Below, piece by piece: positions 7,998-16,228 of a stretch of DNA of 64,000 nucleotides. This DNA is from Mycobacterium shigaense. GTDB taxonomy: Bacteria > Actinomycetota > Actinomycetes > Mycobacteriales > Mycobacteriaceae. Location: the NCBI RefSeq assembly GCF_002356315.1, contig NZ_AP018164.1:3038001-3102000 (forward strand), written 5' to 3'. The notes beneath the pieces are model-generated. The model was not told where the DNA came from. It saw nothing but the letters and a program-made list of their open reading frames with translations, and ran no database searches. Every line of letters begins with the position of its first letter. Positions within the stretch are counted from its first letter, which is position 1. The translations under genes were made by a program, and so were the position numbers.

Positions 7998-9580
7998 CCG
8001 CTGCCGGCGTCCGGCGCGTTCCAGTCGTCATCGTCGGCGCGGGACCGACCGGCGTCACCGCTGCCACGCTGCTCGCACAGTACGGCGTGCCCTGCCTGGT
8101 ACTGGACCGCTGGCCCGACGTGTATCCGCAGCCTCGCGCCGTGCATTTGGACGACGAGATCTATCGCGTGCTCGCCCGCCTGGGCATCGCCGACGAGTTC
8201 GCCGCCATCTCGCGGCCCACGCTGGGCCTGCGACTGCTGGATCGGCGGCTGCGGACGCTCGCCGAATTCACCCGGGACAGCTCGTGCAGCACCAACGGCT
8301 TCCCGCAGGCCAACATGTTCGACCAGCCGGAGTTGGAAACCCTGCTGCGGGCCAACCTGACCCGGTACCCCGACGCCCAGCTGCGCGGGAATGCCGAGGT
8401 GACGACGATCACCGAACGAGACGGCCGGGTCCGGGTGGCATTTTCGGACCGGTCGACCGGCGAGACGCATGAGGTGGACGCCGACTACCTGCTCGGCTGC
8501 GACGGCGCCAACAGCGTCGTGCGGGCCCAAATCGGCTCGGCGATGCGGGATTTGAATTTCGAGCAGCGCTGGCTGGTCGCCGACGTCACCAGTGATGCCG
8601 ACCTGGGCCAGTGGGACGGCGTGCACCAGGTCTGCAACCCGGTACGCGCGGGAACCTACATGCGGATCGGACCGACCCGCTACCGCTTCGAATTCCAGCT
8701 GCGGGGCGGTGAACGCGCCGAGGACTACACGTCACTGGCCGCCCTGCGGCCGCTGATCGGGCCGTGGACCGCGAACATTCCGGACACCGAGCTGACCGTG
8801 CAGCGCGTCACCGGTTACACCTTCCGCGCGCAGATCGCCGACCGCTGGCGGCGGCGAAACACGTTCCTGCTCGGCGACGCCGCCCACCTCACTCCCCCCT
8901 TCATCGGACAGGGGATGGGGGCGGGAGTCCGCGATGCGATGAACCTCGCATGGAAGATCGCCGGCGTCTACCACGGCAGTCTTGGCCCAGAAGTGCTGGA
9001 AAGCTATGAACAGGAACGTAAGCCGCACACCCGATACATGATCGGGCTGGCGCTGAACGTCGGGCGTGCGATGACGTCCGGCGGTCGGGCCGGCGATCTG
9101 CTGCGGCGCCTGGTGCTGCCCCGGCTGCGGTTGATTCCGGGCCTGCGCGCCCGGGTGGTCGACTCCGCCACGCCACCGTTGCGGTCGTCGGTACTGGTCG
9201 ACAAGGCCTCGCGGCTCGGGGGCACGCTGTGCCCGAATCCCGTACTGGCCGAGGGCCAACGGCTGGACGACGTGCTGGGTAATGGGTTCACGCTGATCAC
9301 CACCGCCCGCCCAGCAGCGGCGGCCGATGATGCCGGCCTGCACCAGCTCGGCGTCATGGTGCTGATCGCCGGCCCCGGCGGCGCGCTGGAGAGCTGGCTG
9401 CACCGGGGCCATGCCGCGGCCGCCTTCGTGCGCCCGGACCGAACTGTCATGTGCGCCGGACGCGACGCCGCGGCGGTGTGCGCGTGGGCCGCCGCCCGGT
9501 TACGACGGCCGGGCGATGATGATCGGCATCCGGACCGAGTGCAGCACCGAGTTGCTGACCGAGCCCAGCATCCCCGATAG
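7994..9580 (+). CDS. FAD-dependent aromatic hydroxylase, MhpA-like
   Basis: A 528-residue class A flavin monooxygenase. Visible: N-terminal FAD site V-I-V-G-A-G-P-T-G (about residues 12-20), the D-G motif Y-L-L-G-C-D-G-A-N-S-V-V-R near residue 170, and the second FAD motif F-L-L-G-D-A-A-H-L-T-P-P with G-Q-G-M-G-A-G near residue 300. It resembles 3-(3-hydroxyphenyl)propionate hydroxylases, which add a hydroxyl ortho to an existing one using NAD(P)H and O2. It starts at GTG in a GTGA overlap. The C-terminus is odd: the last 27 codons overlap the tail of the convergent stress-protein gene and read as a low-complexity Arg/Asp stretch, so the natural end may have been extended by a lost stop or a late frameshift. 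Confidence 0.85.
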   Translation: MTAAGVRRVPVVIVGAGPTGVTAATLLAQYGVPCLVLDRWPDVYPQPRAVHLDDEIYRVLARLGIADEFAAISRPTLGLRLLDRRLRTLAEFTRDSSCSTNGFPQANMFDQPELETLLRANLTRYPDAQLRGNAEVTTITERDGRVRVAFSDRSTGETHEVDADYLLGCDGANSVVRAQIGSAMRDLNFEQRWLVADVTSDADLGQWDGVHQVCNPVRAGTYMRIGPTRYRFEFQLRGGERAEDYTSLAALRPLIGPWTANIPDTELTVQRVTGYTFRAQIADRWRRRNTFLLGDAAHLTPPFIGQGMGAGVRDAMNLAWKIAGVYHGSLGPEVLESYEQERKPHTRYMIGLALNVGRAMTSGGRAGDLLRRLVLPRLRLIPGLRARVVDSATPPLRSSVLVDKASRLGGTLCPNPVLAEGQRLDDVLGNGFTLITTARPAAAADDAGLHQLGVMVLIAGPGGALESWLHRGHAAAAFVRPDRTVMCAGRDAAAVCAWAAARLRRPGDDDRHPDRVQHRVADRAQHPR

Positions 9581-10384
9581 CCCGCCCCGGCCGTGGCTGC
9601 CGACGACGACCAACTGGGCGCCCTCCGATTTCTCCACCAACTGCCGTGCGGGGCGATCGTGCACGATCAGGCGGTGCACCTTCACGTCGGGATAGCGTTC
9701 TTGCCAGCCGGCCAGGCTTTCGGCGAGGCTACGCTCCGCCTCACCCTCCAGCCTCGACCAGTCCAATCCCGCGACGTCCAGTACCGCGACGTCACTCCAC
9801 GCATGCAGGGCCACCAGGTCGACGCCGCGACGCGATGCTTCGTCGAAGGCGATGGCCGTCGCGAGTTCCGACGCCGGCGACCCGTCGGTTCCCAACAGGA
9901 CGGGGGCGTGCTGGGGATCGGGCATCAAAGGGTCTTCGTCGCGGACGACCGCGACCGGGCAATTGGCGTGTCGCACCACACTCGAACTCACCGAGCCCAG
10001 GATGCCCCGGGCCAGAGCGCCGTGTCCGGTATTGCCGACCACGATCAGCTTCGCTGTGTCGGACATCTTGACCAGAGCCAGTGCCGGAGCGGAGTACACC
10101 AATTCACCGGAGATGGCGACCTTGCGATCCGCCGGCACCGCCTCCTCGGCGATCTTGGCCGCGTGCGCGACGATCTTGCGGCCCTCGTCTTCGAGCCCGA
10201 TCACCAGGGAGTCGGGGTAAGGAACCGGGGGCCAGGTCGCCATCGGGGTGACCACCGCGTGCACGAGGACAAGCGGGAGGCCCCGCAGTGCCGCATCCCG
10301 CGCCGCCCAGCTGACGGCCGCATGCGATGCGGCCGAGCCATCGACCGCTACGACAATCCCGTGCTCCTTTGCAGGTGCGGACAT
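9500..10384 (-). CDS. Tandem-domain universal stress protein
   Basis: 294 residues made of two UspA domains. Domain 1 begins G-I-V-V-A-V-D-G-S and ends with the ATP-binding loop V-V-G-N-T-G-H-G-A-x9-G-S-V-S-S; domain 2 ends with V-V-G-S-H-G-R-G-G-x9-G-S-V-S-N-S. Both fit the G-2x-G-9x-G-[ST] rule of ATP-binding Usp proteins such as M. tuberculosis Rv2005c/Rv2623, which are often hypoxia-induced. The family acts in the cytosol in dormancy and stress. The 138 bp upstream hold no recognised operator. Its 3' end overlaps the hydroxylase gene by 81 bp, tail to tail. Confidence 0.92.
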   Translation of the reverse strand: MSAPAKEHGIVVAVDGSAASHAAVSWAARDAALRGLPLVLVHAVVTPMATWPPVPYPDSLVIGLEDEGRKIVAHAAKIAEEAVPADRKVAISGELVYSAPALALVKMSDTAKLIVVGNTGHGALARGILGSVSSSVVRHANCPVAVVRDEDPLMPDPQHAPVLLGTDGSPASELATAIAFDEASRRGVDLVALHAWSDVAVLDVAGLDWSRLEGEAERSLAESLAGWQERYPDVKVHRLIVHDRPARQLVEKSEGAQLVVVGSHGRGGLSGMLGSVSNSVLHSVRMPIIIARPS

Positions 10385-10522
10385 TTCGTTCTCCCTTCGT
10401 CAGGAGCGACGCTATAAGCCGGCGAGGGCATGAGTCGTGAGGCTTTAGTCCCTGCGCCTCGGGACGGAAGGCATTCGCTGCGGATGACGTTCCCCGACGC
10501 GCGCGCGGCCGCAACCGTCCGG

Positions 10523-10771
10523 CTACTCCTCGATCGTCCTGAGAACCCCCACGACGCCGTCCTGGCCGAGTCTGTCGCCGTCGAAGACGTGACTGAGCAG
10601 GACCTTGAGGTCGAGCATCTGCTGCAGGTAGACCAGGCAGGGCGGGCATTCCTCGAGGTGCTTGGCCACGATCGCCCCCCACTGTCGGGGATCGGAATCG
10701 ACCAGATCGTCGACGAGTCGAACGAAGTCGACGCAGTCGATCGCGGGCACCGTGTTGTCATGACTTGTCAT
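10523..10771 (-). CDS. Zinc-binding anti-sigma factor
   Basis: An 82-residue protein with H-L-E-E-C-P-P-C at about residues 38-45, the H-x3-C-x2-C core of zinc-containing anti-sigma (ZAS) factors, and an upstream Cys/Asp-rich helix. It has no membrane segment, so it should act in the cytosol, binding the sigma factor and releasing it on thiol oxidation or a similar signal. Its ATG overlaps the stop of the ECF sigma gene (ATGA), the usual arrangement of a sigma/anti-sigma pair. Confidence 0.85.
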   Translation of the reverse strand: MTSHDNTVPAIDCVDFVRLVDDLVDSDPRQWGAIVAKHLEECPPCLVYLQQMLDLKVLLSHVFDGDRLGQDGVVGVLRTIEE

Positions 10772-11385
10772 CGTCGGTAGACCTCTTCGAGTTCGTTTCG
10801 GAGGTTCCCCCGGGCGCGGTAGAGCAGTGCGCGCTGCGCGTCCGGGGACAACTGGAGAATCGCGGCGGCCTCTTCGCCGGAGGCGCCGACGAGGTCGCGA
10901 AGGATCACCAGCTGACGCTGCCGCGCCGGCAATCCGTCCAGCGCGGCCCGCACCTGGCCGACGAGTTCGCCCGCCACGGTCTGGTCCTCGGGCAGGAACC
11001 GCCGCGACGGCGGCACGCTCCAGTGCCCGGCGTCCGGATGCCCGGCGGGATGCATGCGCCCCGACAGCGGGTCGGCATCCGTGTCATCGCCGGCGGCCAG
11101 CACCTCGTGCCGGCGGATCCGCGCCTCGCGGCGCCGGTGGCGCGACGCGGTGTTCTTGACGATGGCGAACAGCCAGGTAGCCACCGACGAACGCCCTTCG
11201 AATGACCCGGCTCCTTGCAGCACCTGAACCCAGGCCTCCTGCACCGTCTCTTCGGCCACCGCCGGCGAATCCACCATCGTACGAGCGAATTTCAGCATTG
11301 GCCGGTGATAATCCCGGACCAAGTCGCTCAACGGAACACCGCCGACGAGACGCTCTGCCGCGGACTCAGAAGTCCCCCATGTCAC
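10768..11385 (-). CDS. ECF RNA polymerase sigma factor
   Basis: 205 residues. Region 2 runs from about residue 18 to 85 (Y-H-R-P-M-L-K-F-A-R-T-M-V, A-E-E-T-V-Q-E-A-W-V-Q-V-L, S-V-A-T-W-L-F-A-I-V-K-N-T). Region 4 runs from about 140 to 200 (L-P-A-R-Q-R-Q-L-V-I-L-R-D-L, G-A-S-G-E-E-A-A-A-I-L-Q-L-S, A-L-L-Y-R-A-R). The linker between them is long and Pro/Asp-rich. It starts at GTG 11385. Expression and activity should be tied to the anti-sigma gene that overlaps it. The regulon is unknown; the neighbouring stress protein is a candidate target. Confidence 0.9.
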   Translation of the reverse strand: MTWGTSESAAERLVGGVPLSDLVRDYHRPMLKFARTMVDSPAVAEETVQEAWVQVLQGAGSFEGRSSVATWLFAIVKNTASRHRRREARIRRHEVLAAGDDTDADPLSGRMHPAGHPDAGHWSVPPSRRFLPEDQTVAGELVGQVRAALDGLPARQRQLVILRDLVGASGEEAAAILQLSPDAQRALLYRARGNLRNELEEVYRR

Positions 11386-11404
11386 CGTCGGCCCGGGCTG
11401 TCAG

Positions 11405-12472
11405 TCACTCGCACCGCTCGAGTTCCCAGCGCAGTTGCGCCTCGGATGGCGACTGGACGGGGATGAACGCCGCCTCCCGGTAGCGCCGGCTGGCCGGCGT
11501 CCGGCTCGCGTAGCCCTTGCCCCCCGCGGTCCGGATCTCTAACGCCGCACCGGCGCTGGCGATCTCGGCCGACGCGAGCCGCAGCGTCAGCAAGTCTTTC
11601 TTGCTCGGCTGCTGCGGACCACCGACGGCGGAGGCCGCGCTCACCAGCGCCCGTTGCGCCGCGGCGAGGCGCTCCGCGACGGCTTCGACCTCGGCGGTGA
11701 AGACCGCGTTGACGCCGGTCAGTCCGAGCTTGCATTGGGCCACGGTCGTTTTCGTCAGTCCCAGGCACATTGCCGATTGCAGGACGAGGAAGGTGGGGCG
11801 CACGACGTTGAGGAACCCCGGGAAGTCTGCCGTCAACACCTGCTCGGAGGCGACGAAGACGTCGTCCAGTTTCAGGTACGACGACGCCGTGCTGCCCATT
11901 GCCAGCAGCGCGAAGTGCTCGCCGAGCACGACGCCGGGGGCATCCAGTGGCAGCGCGACGATCAGCTTCTCGCCCGCCTCGGTGCGGGCCGCGGTGATCA
12001 TCAGCGAGTCGTCGTACAGGTTGCTGGCCCATCGGATCGCGCCGCTGAGCCGGTAACCACCGTCAGCAGCAGTGGCCGCGAGGTCGAGGCTGCCGCAGCC
12101 GGCGGCTTCCTTGAAGGCCGACGCCATGCCCGTGACGCCGAGCGTCGTGCCGGCCAGCAGCCTCTCTGCGGCCCCGATGCTGAAAGCCGTTGCGGCCGTG
12201 AGCAAATACTCGACCGCCATGCGATGCGCCCAGAGCGAAAACCCGGTGCTCATGCATTCCGCGGCGATCCGGCCGATCACGTCGGCCATCTGCGGAAGCC
12301 GCCCATCGGCATTGTTCGGTGCGCCGAGGCCGAGCAGGCCCGCCGCCCCGAGCGCCGCGAAGCTGCGACGTGAGGCGCCCTCGTCGCGGTCGAGCGCGTC
12401 GGCGTGGGCGGCGATGTCGGGCAGCAGGTCCGACTCGAGCAGGCCGATGCCCGCGTCGGTCGCCGCGGTCAC
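11405..12472 (-). CDS. Acyl-CoA dehydrogenase-fold flavoenzyme in the cyanase operon
   Basis: 355 residues, slightly short for the family. Features fit the acyl-CoA dehydrogenase fold: N-terminal helical domain with G-L-L-G-L-G-A-P-N, middle beta domain with G-V-T-G-M-A-S-A-F-K and R-W-A-S-N-L, and C-terminal helices ending in A-G-G-K-G-Y. The usual catalytic Glu of true acyl-CoA dehydrogenases is not obvious, and the C-terminus has a P-V-Q-S-P-S stretch, so it may be a flavin monooxygenase of the DszC/SfnB branch acting on a sulfur or nitrogen compound (inferred). Its GTG overlaps the cyanase stop by 4 bp. The overlap ties its function to cyanate metabolism. Confidence 0.78.
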   Translation of the reverse strand: MTAATDAGIGLLESDLLPDIAAHADALDRDEGASRRSFAALGAAGLLGLGAPNNADGRLPQMADVIGRIAAECMSTGFSLWAHRMAVEYLLTAATAFSIGAAERLLAGTTLGVTGMASAFKEAAGCGSLDLAATAADGGYRLSGAIRWASNLYDDSLMITAARTEAGEKLIVALPLDAPGVVLGEHFALLAMGSTASSYLKLDDVFVASEQVLTADFPGFLNVVRPTFLVLQSAMCLGLTKTTVAQCKLGLTGVNAVFTAEVEAVAERLAAAQRALVSAASAVGGPQQPSKKDLLTLRLASAEIASAGAALEIRTAGGKGYASRTPASRRYREAAFIPVQSPSEAQLRWELERCE

Positions 12473-12945
12473 GGTCCGTCCTCGTGTTCGGCGTGTTGCC
12501 AGGCATAGTCGAGGAACTTGCCGTCGAAGGTCACGACCACGCGGTCACCCTGGGGGTCCGGGTGGCGCTCCACACTGAGCCGAAAGTTGATAGCGCTCAT
12601 GATCCCGTCGCCGAACTCCTCGTGGATGAGTTCTTTGATCGCCGGTCCGTACACCGACAGCGCCTCGTGAAACCGGTAGATCGTCGGATCCGACGCCACG
12701 GACTCGCCGCTGCCTCGATAGGGCGTCAGCTGCAGGACGGCGACGGCCTCGTCGTCCAGTTCGAGCAACTCGGCGACAATCGAGGCTTCCTGGGCCGACA
12801 GCGGGTGCTGTCCGAGCAGGGCGGCCACCGTCCACGCTCGGTCCTTGCCGATCGACTCGGCGATTTTCGTCCAGCTCAAACCGTGTTTCAGCCTCGCGAG
12901 CCTGATGGTCTCCGCGAGCTGCGCCTTGGTCAATGTCCTTGCCAC
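12469..12945 (-). CDS. cynS: Cyanate hydratase (cyanase)
   Basis: 158 residues, the normal length for CynS (E. coli 156). The enzyme converts cyanate plus bicarbonate to ammonia and CO2 as a decamer in the cytosol. The catalytic triad Arg96/Glu99/Ser122 of E. coli corresponds to Arg91, Glu94 and Ser117 in Y-R-F-H-E-A-L and G-D-G-I-M-S-A-I-N-F. The N-terminal helical DNA-binding-like domain is also present. GTG start at 12945, 23 bp after the OsmC stop; its own stop overlaps the next gene. No cynT carbonic anhydrase or cynX transporter is adjacent. Confidence 0.93.
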   Translation of the reverse strand: MARTLTKAQLAETIRLARLKHGLSWTKIAESIGKDRAWTVAALLGQHPLSAQEASIVAELLELDDEAVAVLQLTPYRGSGESVASDPTIYRFHEALSVYGPAIKELIHEEFGDGIMSAINFRLSVERHPDPQGDRVVVTFDGKFLDYAWQHAEHEDGP

Positions 12946-12968
12946 TGTTCGATTCCCGACTTCTTCGT

Positions 12969-13493
12969 CTAGCCGAGGGCCAGGATTGAGTCGACGCTCA
13001 CCGGATTGCGGAACGTGTTCACCACCGGTGACCAGGCGATCGCATTGTCGTGGATCTGCTTCAGCGTCGCATCATCGGCGTCGCCGGCCAGGGTCACCTT
13101 GCAGCGCACCGCGCTGAAGCCCAGTCGCTTGCCCTCGGGGGTGTCGCCGACACCCCACACCGCGGAGATATCGATGTCCCCTTCCATCTCGACCTCGATC
13201 TTGGTGAGGGTGACGCCGCGGTGCGTGGCATTGGCCAGCAAGCCCACCGAGACGCAAGATCCCAGCGCCGCCAACGCCGTCTCCGAAGGGTTGGGCGCCG
13301 AGTCGTCGCCCAGCAGCGCGGGCGGCTCCCCCACCAGCATCGGCGCCAGGTCCCGCACGTAGGTCATGTTGCGAAAGCCGGTCTCGCACAGGGTCTTGGC
13401 TTTCAGGGTCTTCTTGCCGGTTTCCGGATTGGCTTTGGCGTTACAGGAAAGCCGGTCGAGGCCCTCAGCGTCGATGACGAGCGCGTCGGTCAT
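12969..13493 (-). CDS. OsmC/Ohr-family protein
   Basis: 174 residues of OsmC-like fold. Key features are E-T-A-L-A-A-L-G-S-C-V-S-V-G (central helix with the conserved Cys at about residue 79) and the C-terminal H-D-N-A-I-A-W-S-P-V-V-N-T-F motif. Ohr/OsmC proteins are thiol-dependent peroxidases; here the second classical Cys is replaced by Ser/Pro in the W-S-P-V motif, so peroxidase activity is uncertain. It is the first gene of an operon with cynS and the flavoenzyme. ATG at 13493; the 165 bp before it separate it from efeB. Confidence 0.84.
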   Translation of the reverse strand: MTDALVIDAEGLDRLSCNAKANPETGKKTLKAKTLCETGFRNMTYVRDLAPMLVGEPPALLGDDSAPNPSETALAALGSCVSVGLLANATHRGVTLTKIEVEMEGDIDISAVWGVGDTPEGKRLGFSAVRCKVTLAGDADDATLKQIHDNAIAWSPVVNTFRNPVSVDSILALG

Positions 13494-13658
13494 GAACTTC
13501 CTCCGTTTGTCGGGTGTGTGTCGATCTTCATGCTGTTAGTGGTCGCCGGGCGCCCGAACGTGACGGCCACCCGCAGTGATCTGCCCGACACCGCGGCGGG
13601 CATCGGGTCCGGCCGACGGCGCGGGCGATGGCGCCGCAGCGGGTGGGCGCAGTGTTGC

Positions 13659-14978
13659 TCAGCTGAACAGACTTTGCGCGATGAAGTGGCCTTCCTCGGG
13701 CGCGGGCGGTATCGCGAAGATAGCTGAGCCGATGTGGCGGATGTATTCGTTGAGCAGGTCGTGGGCGCCGAGCCGGTTCTGCAAACGAATAAAATCGCCC
13801 GGATCTTTTTGGTAGGAGATGAACAACAGGCCCGCGTTGAGTTGGCCGTTGGCGTCCAGGCCGTCGGTGTAGTTGTACGACCGGCGACGGATCATGATGC
13901 CGTCGTTGTTCTCCCTGGCCGCCAGGCCGATGTGGGACTGCGGATCGATGAGCAGGTTGCCGTCGGCACCTCTCGCCGCGAAATCCGGGGTGTCGAATTC
14001 GGCCTTGCCGCTCAGCGGGGCACCCTCCTCCTTGCTGCGGCCGAAGATCTTCTGCTGATTGCCGATTCGATCCACGTCCCACGTCTCGAGCAGCATCCGG
14101 ATCTTGCGGACGACCTGATAGGTGCCCCCGTTCATCCAGGGCTGGTCGCCGTTGTCCACCCAGACGAAGCGGGCGTACTCGGAGTCCGTGCCGATGTTGC
14201 GGGTACCGTCCTTGAATCCCAACAGGTTTCGCGGAGTGAGCTGGCCGGGTCCGGCCGAGGCGCGGCCGAAGCCGAGCACGGCCCAGTAGGGGAAGACGAT
14301 GTTGCGGCCGAGGCGGGCAAGGTTGCGCACGGCGTGGTAACAGACCTGGGGGTCATCGGCGCAGGCTTGCACAGACAGGTCCCCGCCGCGCAGGCGAGGA
14401 TCCAGGTTGTCGCCGTTGAGCGGGGGCAGCTCGGTGAAGACGGCGGGGCGCCGGCCGGCGAGCCCGAAGCGGTCCCCGAACAGTGACGGACCCAACCCGA
14501 TCGTGATGGTGAGACTCGCCGGGCTCAGCCCGTAGGCCTCCCCGGTATCGGTGGGAGGCTGCACCTCGACCTGCGGCTGCACCGTGCCCACCGGCTTGCC
14601 CTGTTGCAGGACGGCGGCCGCCGCCGACCACCGCGCCAGCAGGGCCTGCAGATCGGCACGGCCGGCGCCGGCGGTCAGCGAGAACGACATGAACACCGCG
14701 TAACGCTGTGGGAGCGTGGCGATTCCGCCTTGCCGGCCCTGACCGTAGAACGGGTAGCTGCGGCGCAAGTCGACGTTGTCGTTCTCGTCGGCGCGGCGGG
14801 CGGCCGCGGTCGCGTAACCGGCGAAACCGCCGCCGGCCGCGCCGATGGCGGTGCCGGCCAATCCGGCCAGCATCGAGCCGCCGAGCAGCCGGCGCCGCGA
14901 GACCGCCGCGCTGTCCGCCGGCGCCTCCGCGTCGTTCCCGGGGTCCGGGGCCGGCCCGGCTGGTTCGTCGCTGGCCAT
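13659..14978 (-). CDS. efeB: Dyp-type haem peroxidase / deferrochelatase EfeB
   Basis: About 439 residues. A Tat signal, S-R-R-R-L-L-G-G-S followed by an Ala/Gly-rich hydrophobic stretch, sends it folded across the membrane. The DyP hallmark G-F-K-D-G-T-R-N (distal Asp) is present, as is the C-terminal peroxidase half with R-R-R-S-Y-N-Y. Family enzymes use haem and peroxide to oxidise Fe(II) or remove iron from haem for uptake by the EfeU channel. The ATG at 14978 is chosen; a TTG at 14984 would overlap the efeO stop. Third gene of efeUOB, so it should follow the IdeR box at 17822. Confidence 0.92.
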   Translation of the reverse strand: MASDEPAGPAPDPGNDAEAPADSAAVSRRRLLGGSMLAGLAGTAIGAAGGGFAGYATAAARRADENDNVDLRRSYPFYGQGRQGGIATLPQRYAVFMSFSLTAGAGRADLQALLARWSAAAAVLQQGKPVGTVQPQVEVQPPTDTGEAYGLSPASLTITIGLGPSLFGDRFGLAGRRPAVFTELPPLNGDNLDPRLRGGDLSVQACADDPQVCYHAVRNLARLGRNIVFPYWAVLGFGRASAGPGQLTPRNLLGFKDGTRNIGTDSEYARFVWVDNGDQPWMNGGTYQVVRKIRMLLETWDVDRIGNQQKIFGRSKEEGAPLSGKAEFDTPDFAARGADGNLLIDPQSHIGLAARENNDGIMIRRRSYNYTDGLDANGQLNAGLLFISYQKDPGDFIRLQNRLGAHDLLNEYIRHIGSAIFAIPPAPEEGHFIAQSLFS

Positions 14979-14980
14979 CG

Positions 14981-16228
14981 TCAATTGGCGGAGACGACTT
15001 TTTGGGCCACGCTGGACAGGCTCTGGTGCAGCGGTTGGATGACGGCGGTCAGCTTCGGTGCGTCGCTGGCCCGAAGCGCGGGCGTGTACGTCCGGTAACC
15101 GCCCAGCGCCGACGGATCACGGTAGCCATCCAGGACGCCCAGCACCGCCTGGAACTCCTGATCGATCTGCTTGGCCAGATTTTCGTCGATCTTGATCAGC
15201 CCCGGCCGCAGGGCGGCGTACGCCTGCTGAGCGCCCTCCACATTGCCCGAGAAGTCGACCAGGTCGATGTGGCTGAAGGCCTCCTCCTCACCGGTGATCT
15301 TGGTGTTCTGCACCTCTTCGATCAGGTCACTGGCGCCGTTGGCCAGATCCTCGGGCTTGTATTGCAGGGTGGCCGCGATGCCGTTCAATTTGCCCACATT
15401 GCCCGCCAATTCGGTGCTCAGCGCCTTGGTGCCCGGGGTGATCGCGTTAGCCTGCCACAGGTCGCGCTCGATGGCGTGAAAGCCCTTCCATCCGACTTTG
15501 GCATCGACCGGGGTGGATGCCCGCATGTCGATCAGGTAGTCGAGGCTGCCCGCGTTGTCGCCGGCGGTGAAGCCCGGCAGCACGAAACCCTCCACCGTGG
15601 ACTCCGCACGCTCCCAGAACAACCGGGCTTTGGCGTACCCGGTTCTGGCCGCGTCGAGGTTGTCCGACTGGATGGCGGCATCGAGCGACTTGACACCGTC
15701 GTTGAGCTGGCCCACCTGGTTGACGATATACGCCGCGTAATCCTTCGTACCTTGGCTGAGGATGCTGGCGACCGTTCCCGTGGGGGTTGCGGGCGCGCTG
15801 CCCGTCACGGTCAGGCTCTGATATTCGGCGGACGCGCCGGGGCAATACAGTTGATAAGAACCACCATCCAGCGTGACGGTGAACGAAACCGGATCGAGGC
15901 CGGGCGCGAGGTTCTCCTTCTCGCCGATGATCCGCTGATCCCTGAGCAACTCCATTTCGGTGATGCCCGGCGCGCTGATGTTGGCCACCGTGAACGTCAC
16001 CGGCCCGGCCGGCACGCTGGTGACATCCAGCGCGCAGCCTTCTTTGCCAGCGTTGTTGGCCATCGTCACCTTGACCGCGTTCGTCGCGCCGGCTTTGGGC
16101 GGGCTCGATGGGCTGCCGGAGTGGCCGCACGCGGTCGGTGTCAGCACCGTCGCGGCAGCCAGGATCGTTGCCGTCCAGCAGAATTCACGAGACCGCGACC
16201 TTGCCCGGGCGGTGCGATTCGCTGTCAC
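14981..16228 (-). CDS. efeO: Iron-uptake lipoprotein EfeO (cupredoxin plus M75 domain)
   Basis: About 415 residues. The N-terminus has Arg residues, a hydrophobic stretch and T-P-T-A-C, a lipobox-like end (residue about 34). Next is a cupredoxin-like domain (V-T-M-A-N-N-A-G-K-E-G-C ... Y-Q-L-Y-C-P-G), then the peptidase-M75/imelysin domain with H-A-I-E-R-D-L-W, the H-x-x-E-x-x motif expected to bind metal. EfeO is thought to bind iron outside the membrane and pass it to EfeU. GTG 16228 is chosen because AGGAGATCC lies just before it; the frame is open to 16303 but lacks a signal. It overlaps efeU by 44 bp. Confidence 0.92.
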   Translation of the reverse strand: MTANRTARARSRSREFCWTATILAAATVLTPTACGHSGSPSSPPKAGATNAVKVTMANNAGKEGCALDVTSVPAGPVTFTVANISAPGITEMELLRDQRIIGEKENLAPGLDPVSFTVTLDGGSYQLYCPGASAEYQSLTVTGSAPATPTGTVASILSQGTKDYAAYIVNQVGQLNDGVKSLDAAIQSDNLDAARTGYAKARLFWERAESTVEGFVLPGFTAGDNAGSLDYLIDMRASTPVDAKVGWKGFHAIERDLWQANAITPGTKALSTELAGNVGKLNGIAATLQYKPEDLANGASDLIEEVQNTKITGEEEAFSHIDLVDFSGNVEGAQQAYAALRPGLIKIDENLAKQIDQEFQAVLGVLDGYRDPSALGGYRTYTPALRASDAPKLTAVIQPLHQSLSSVAQKVVSAN

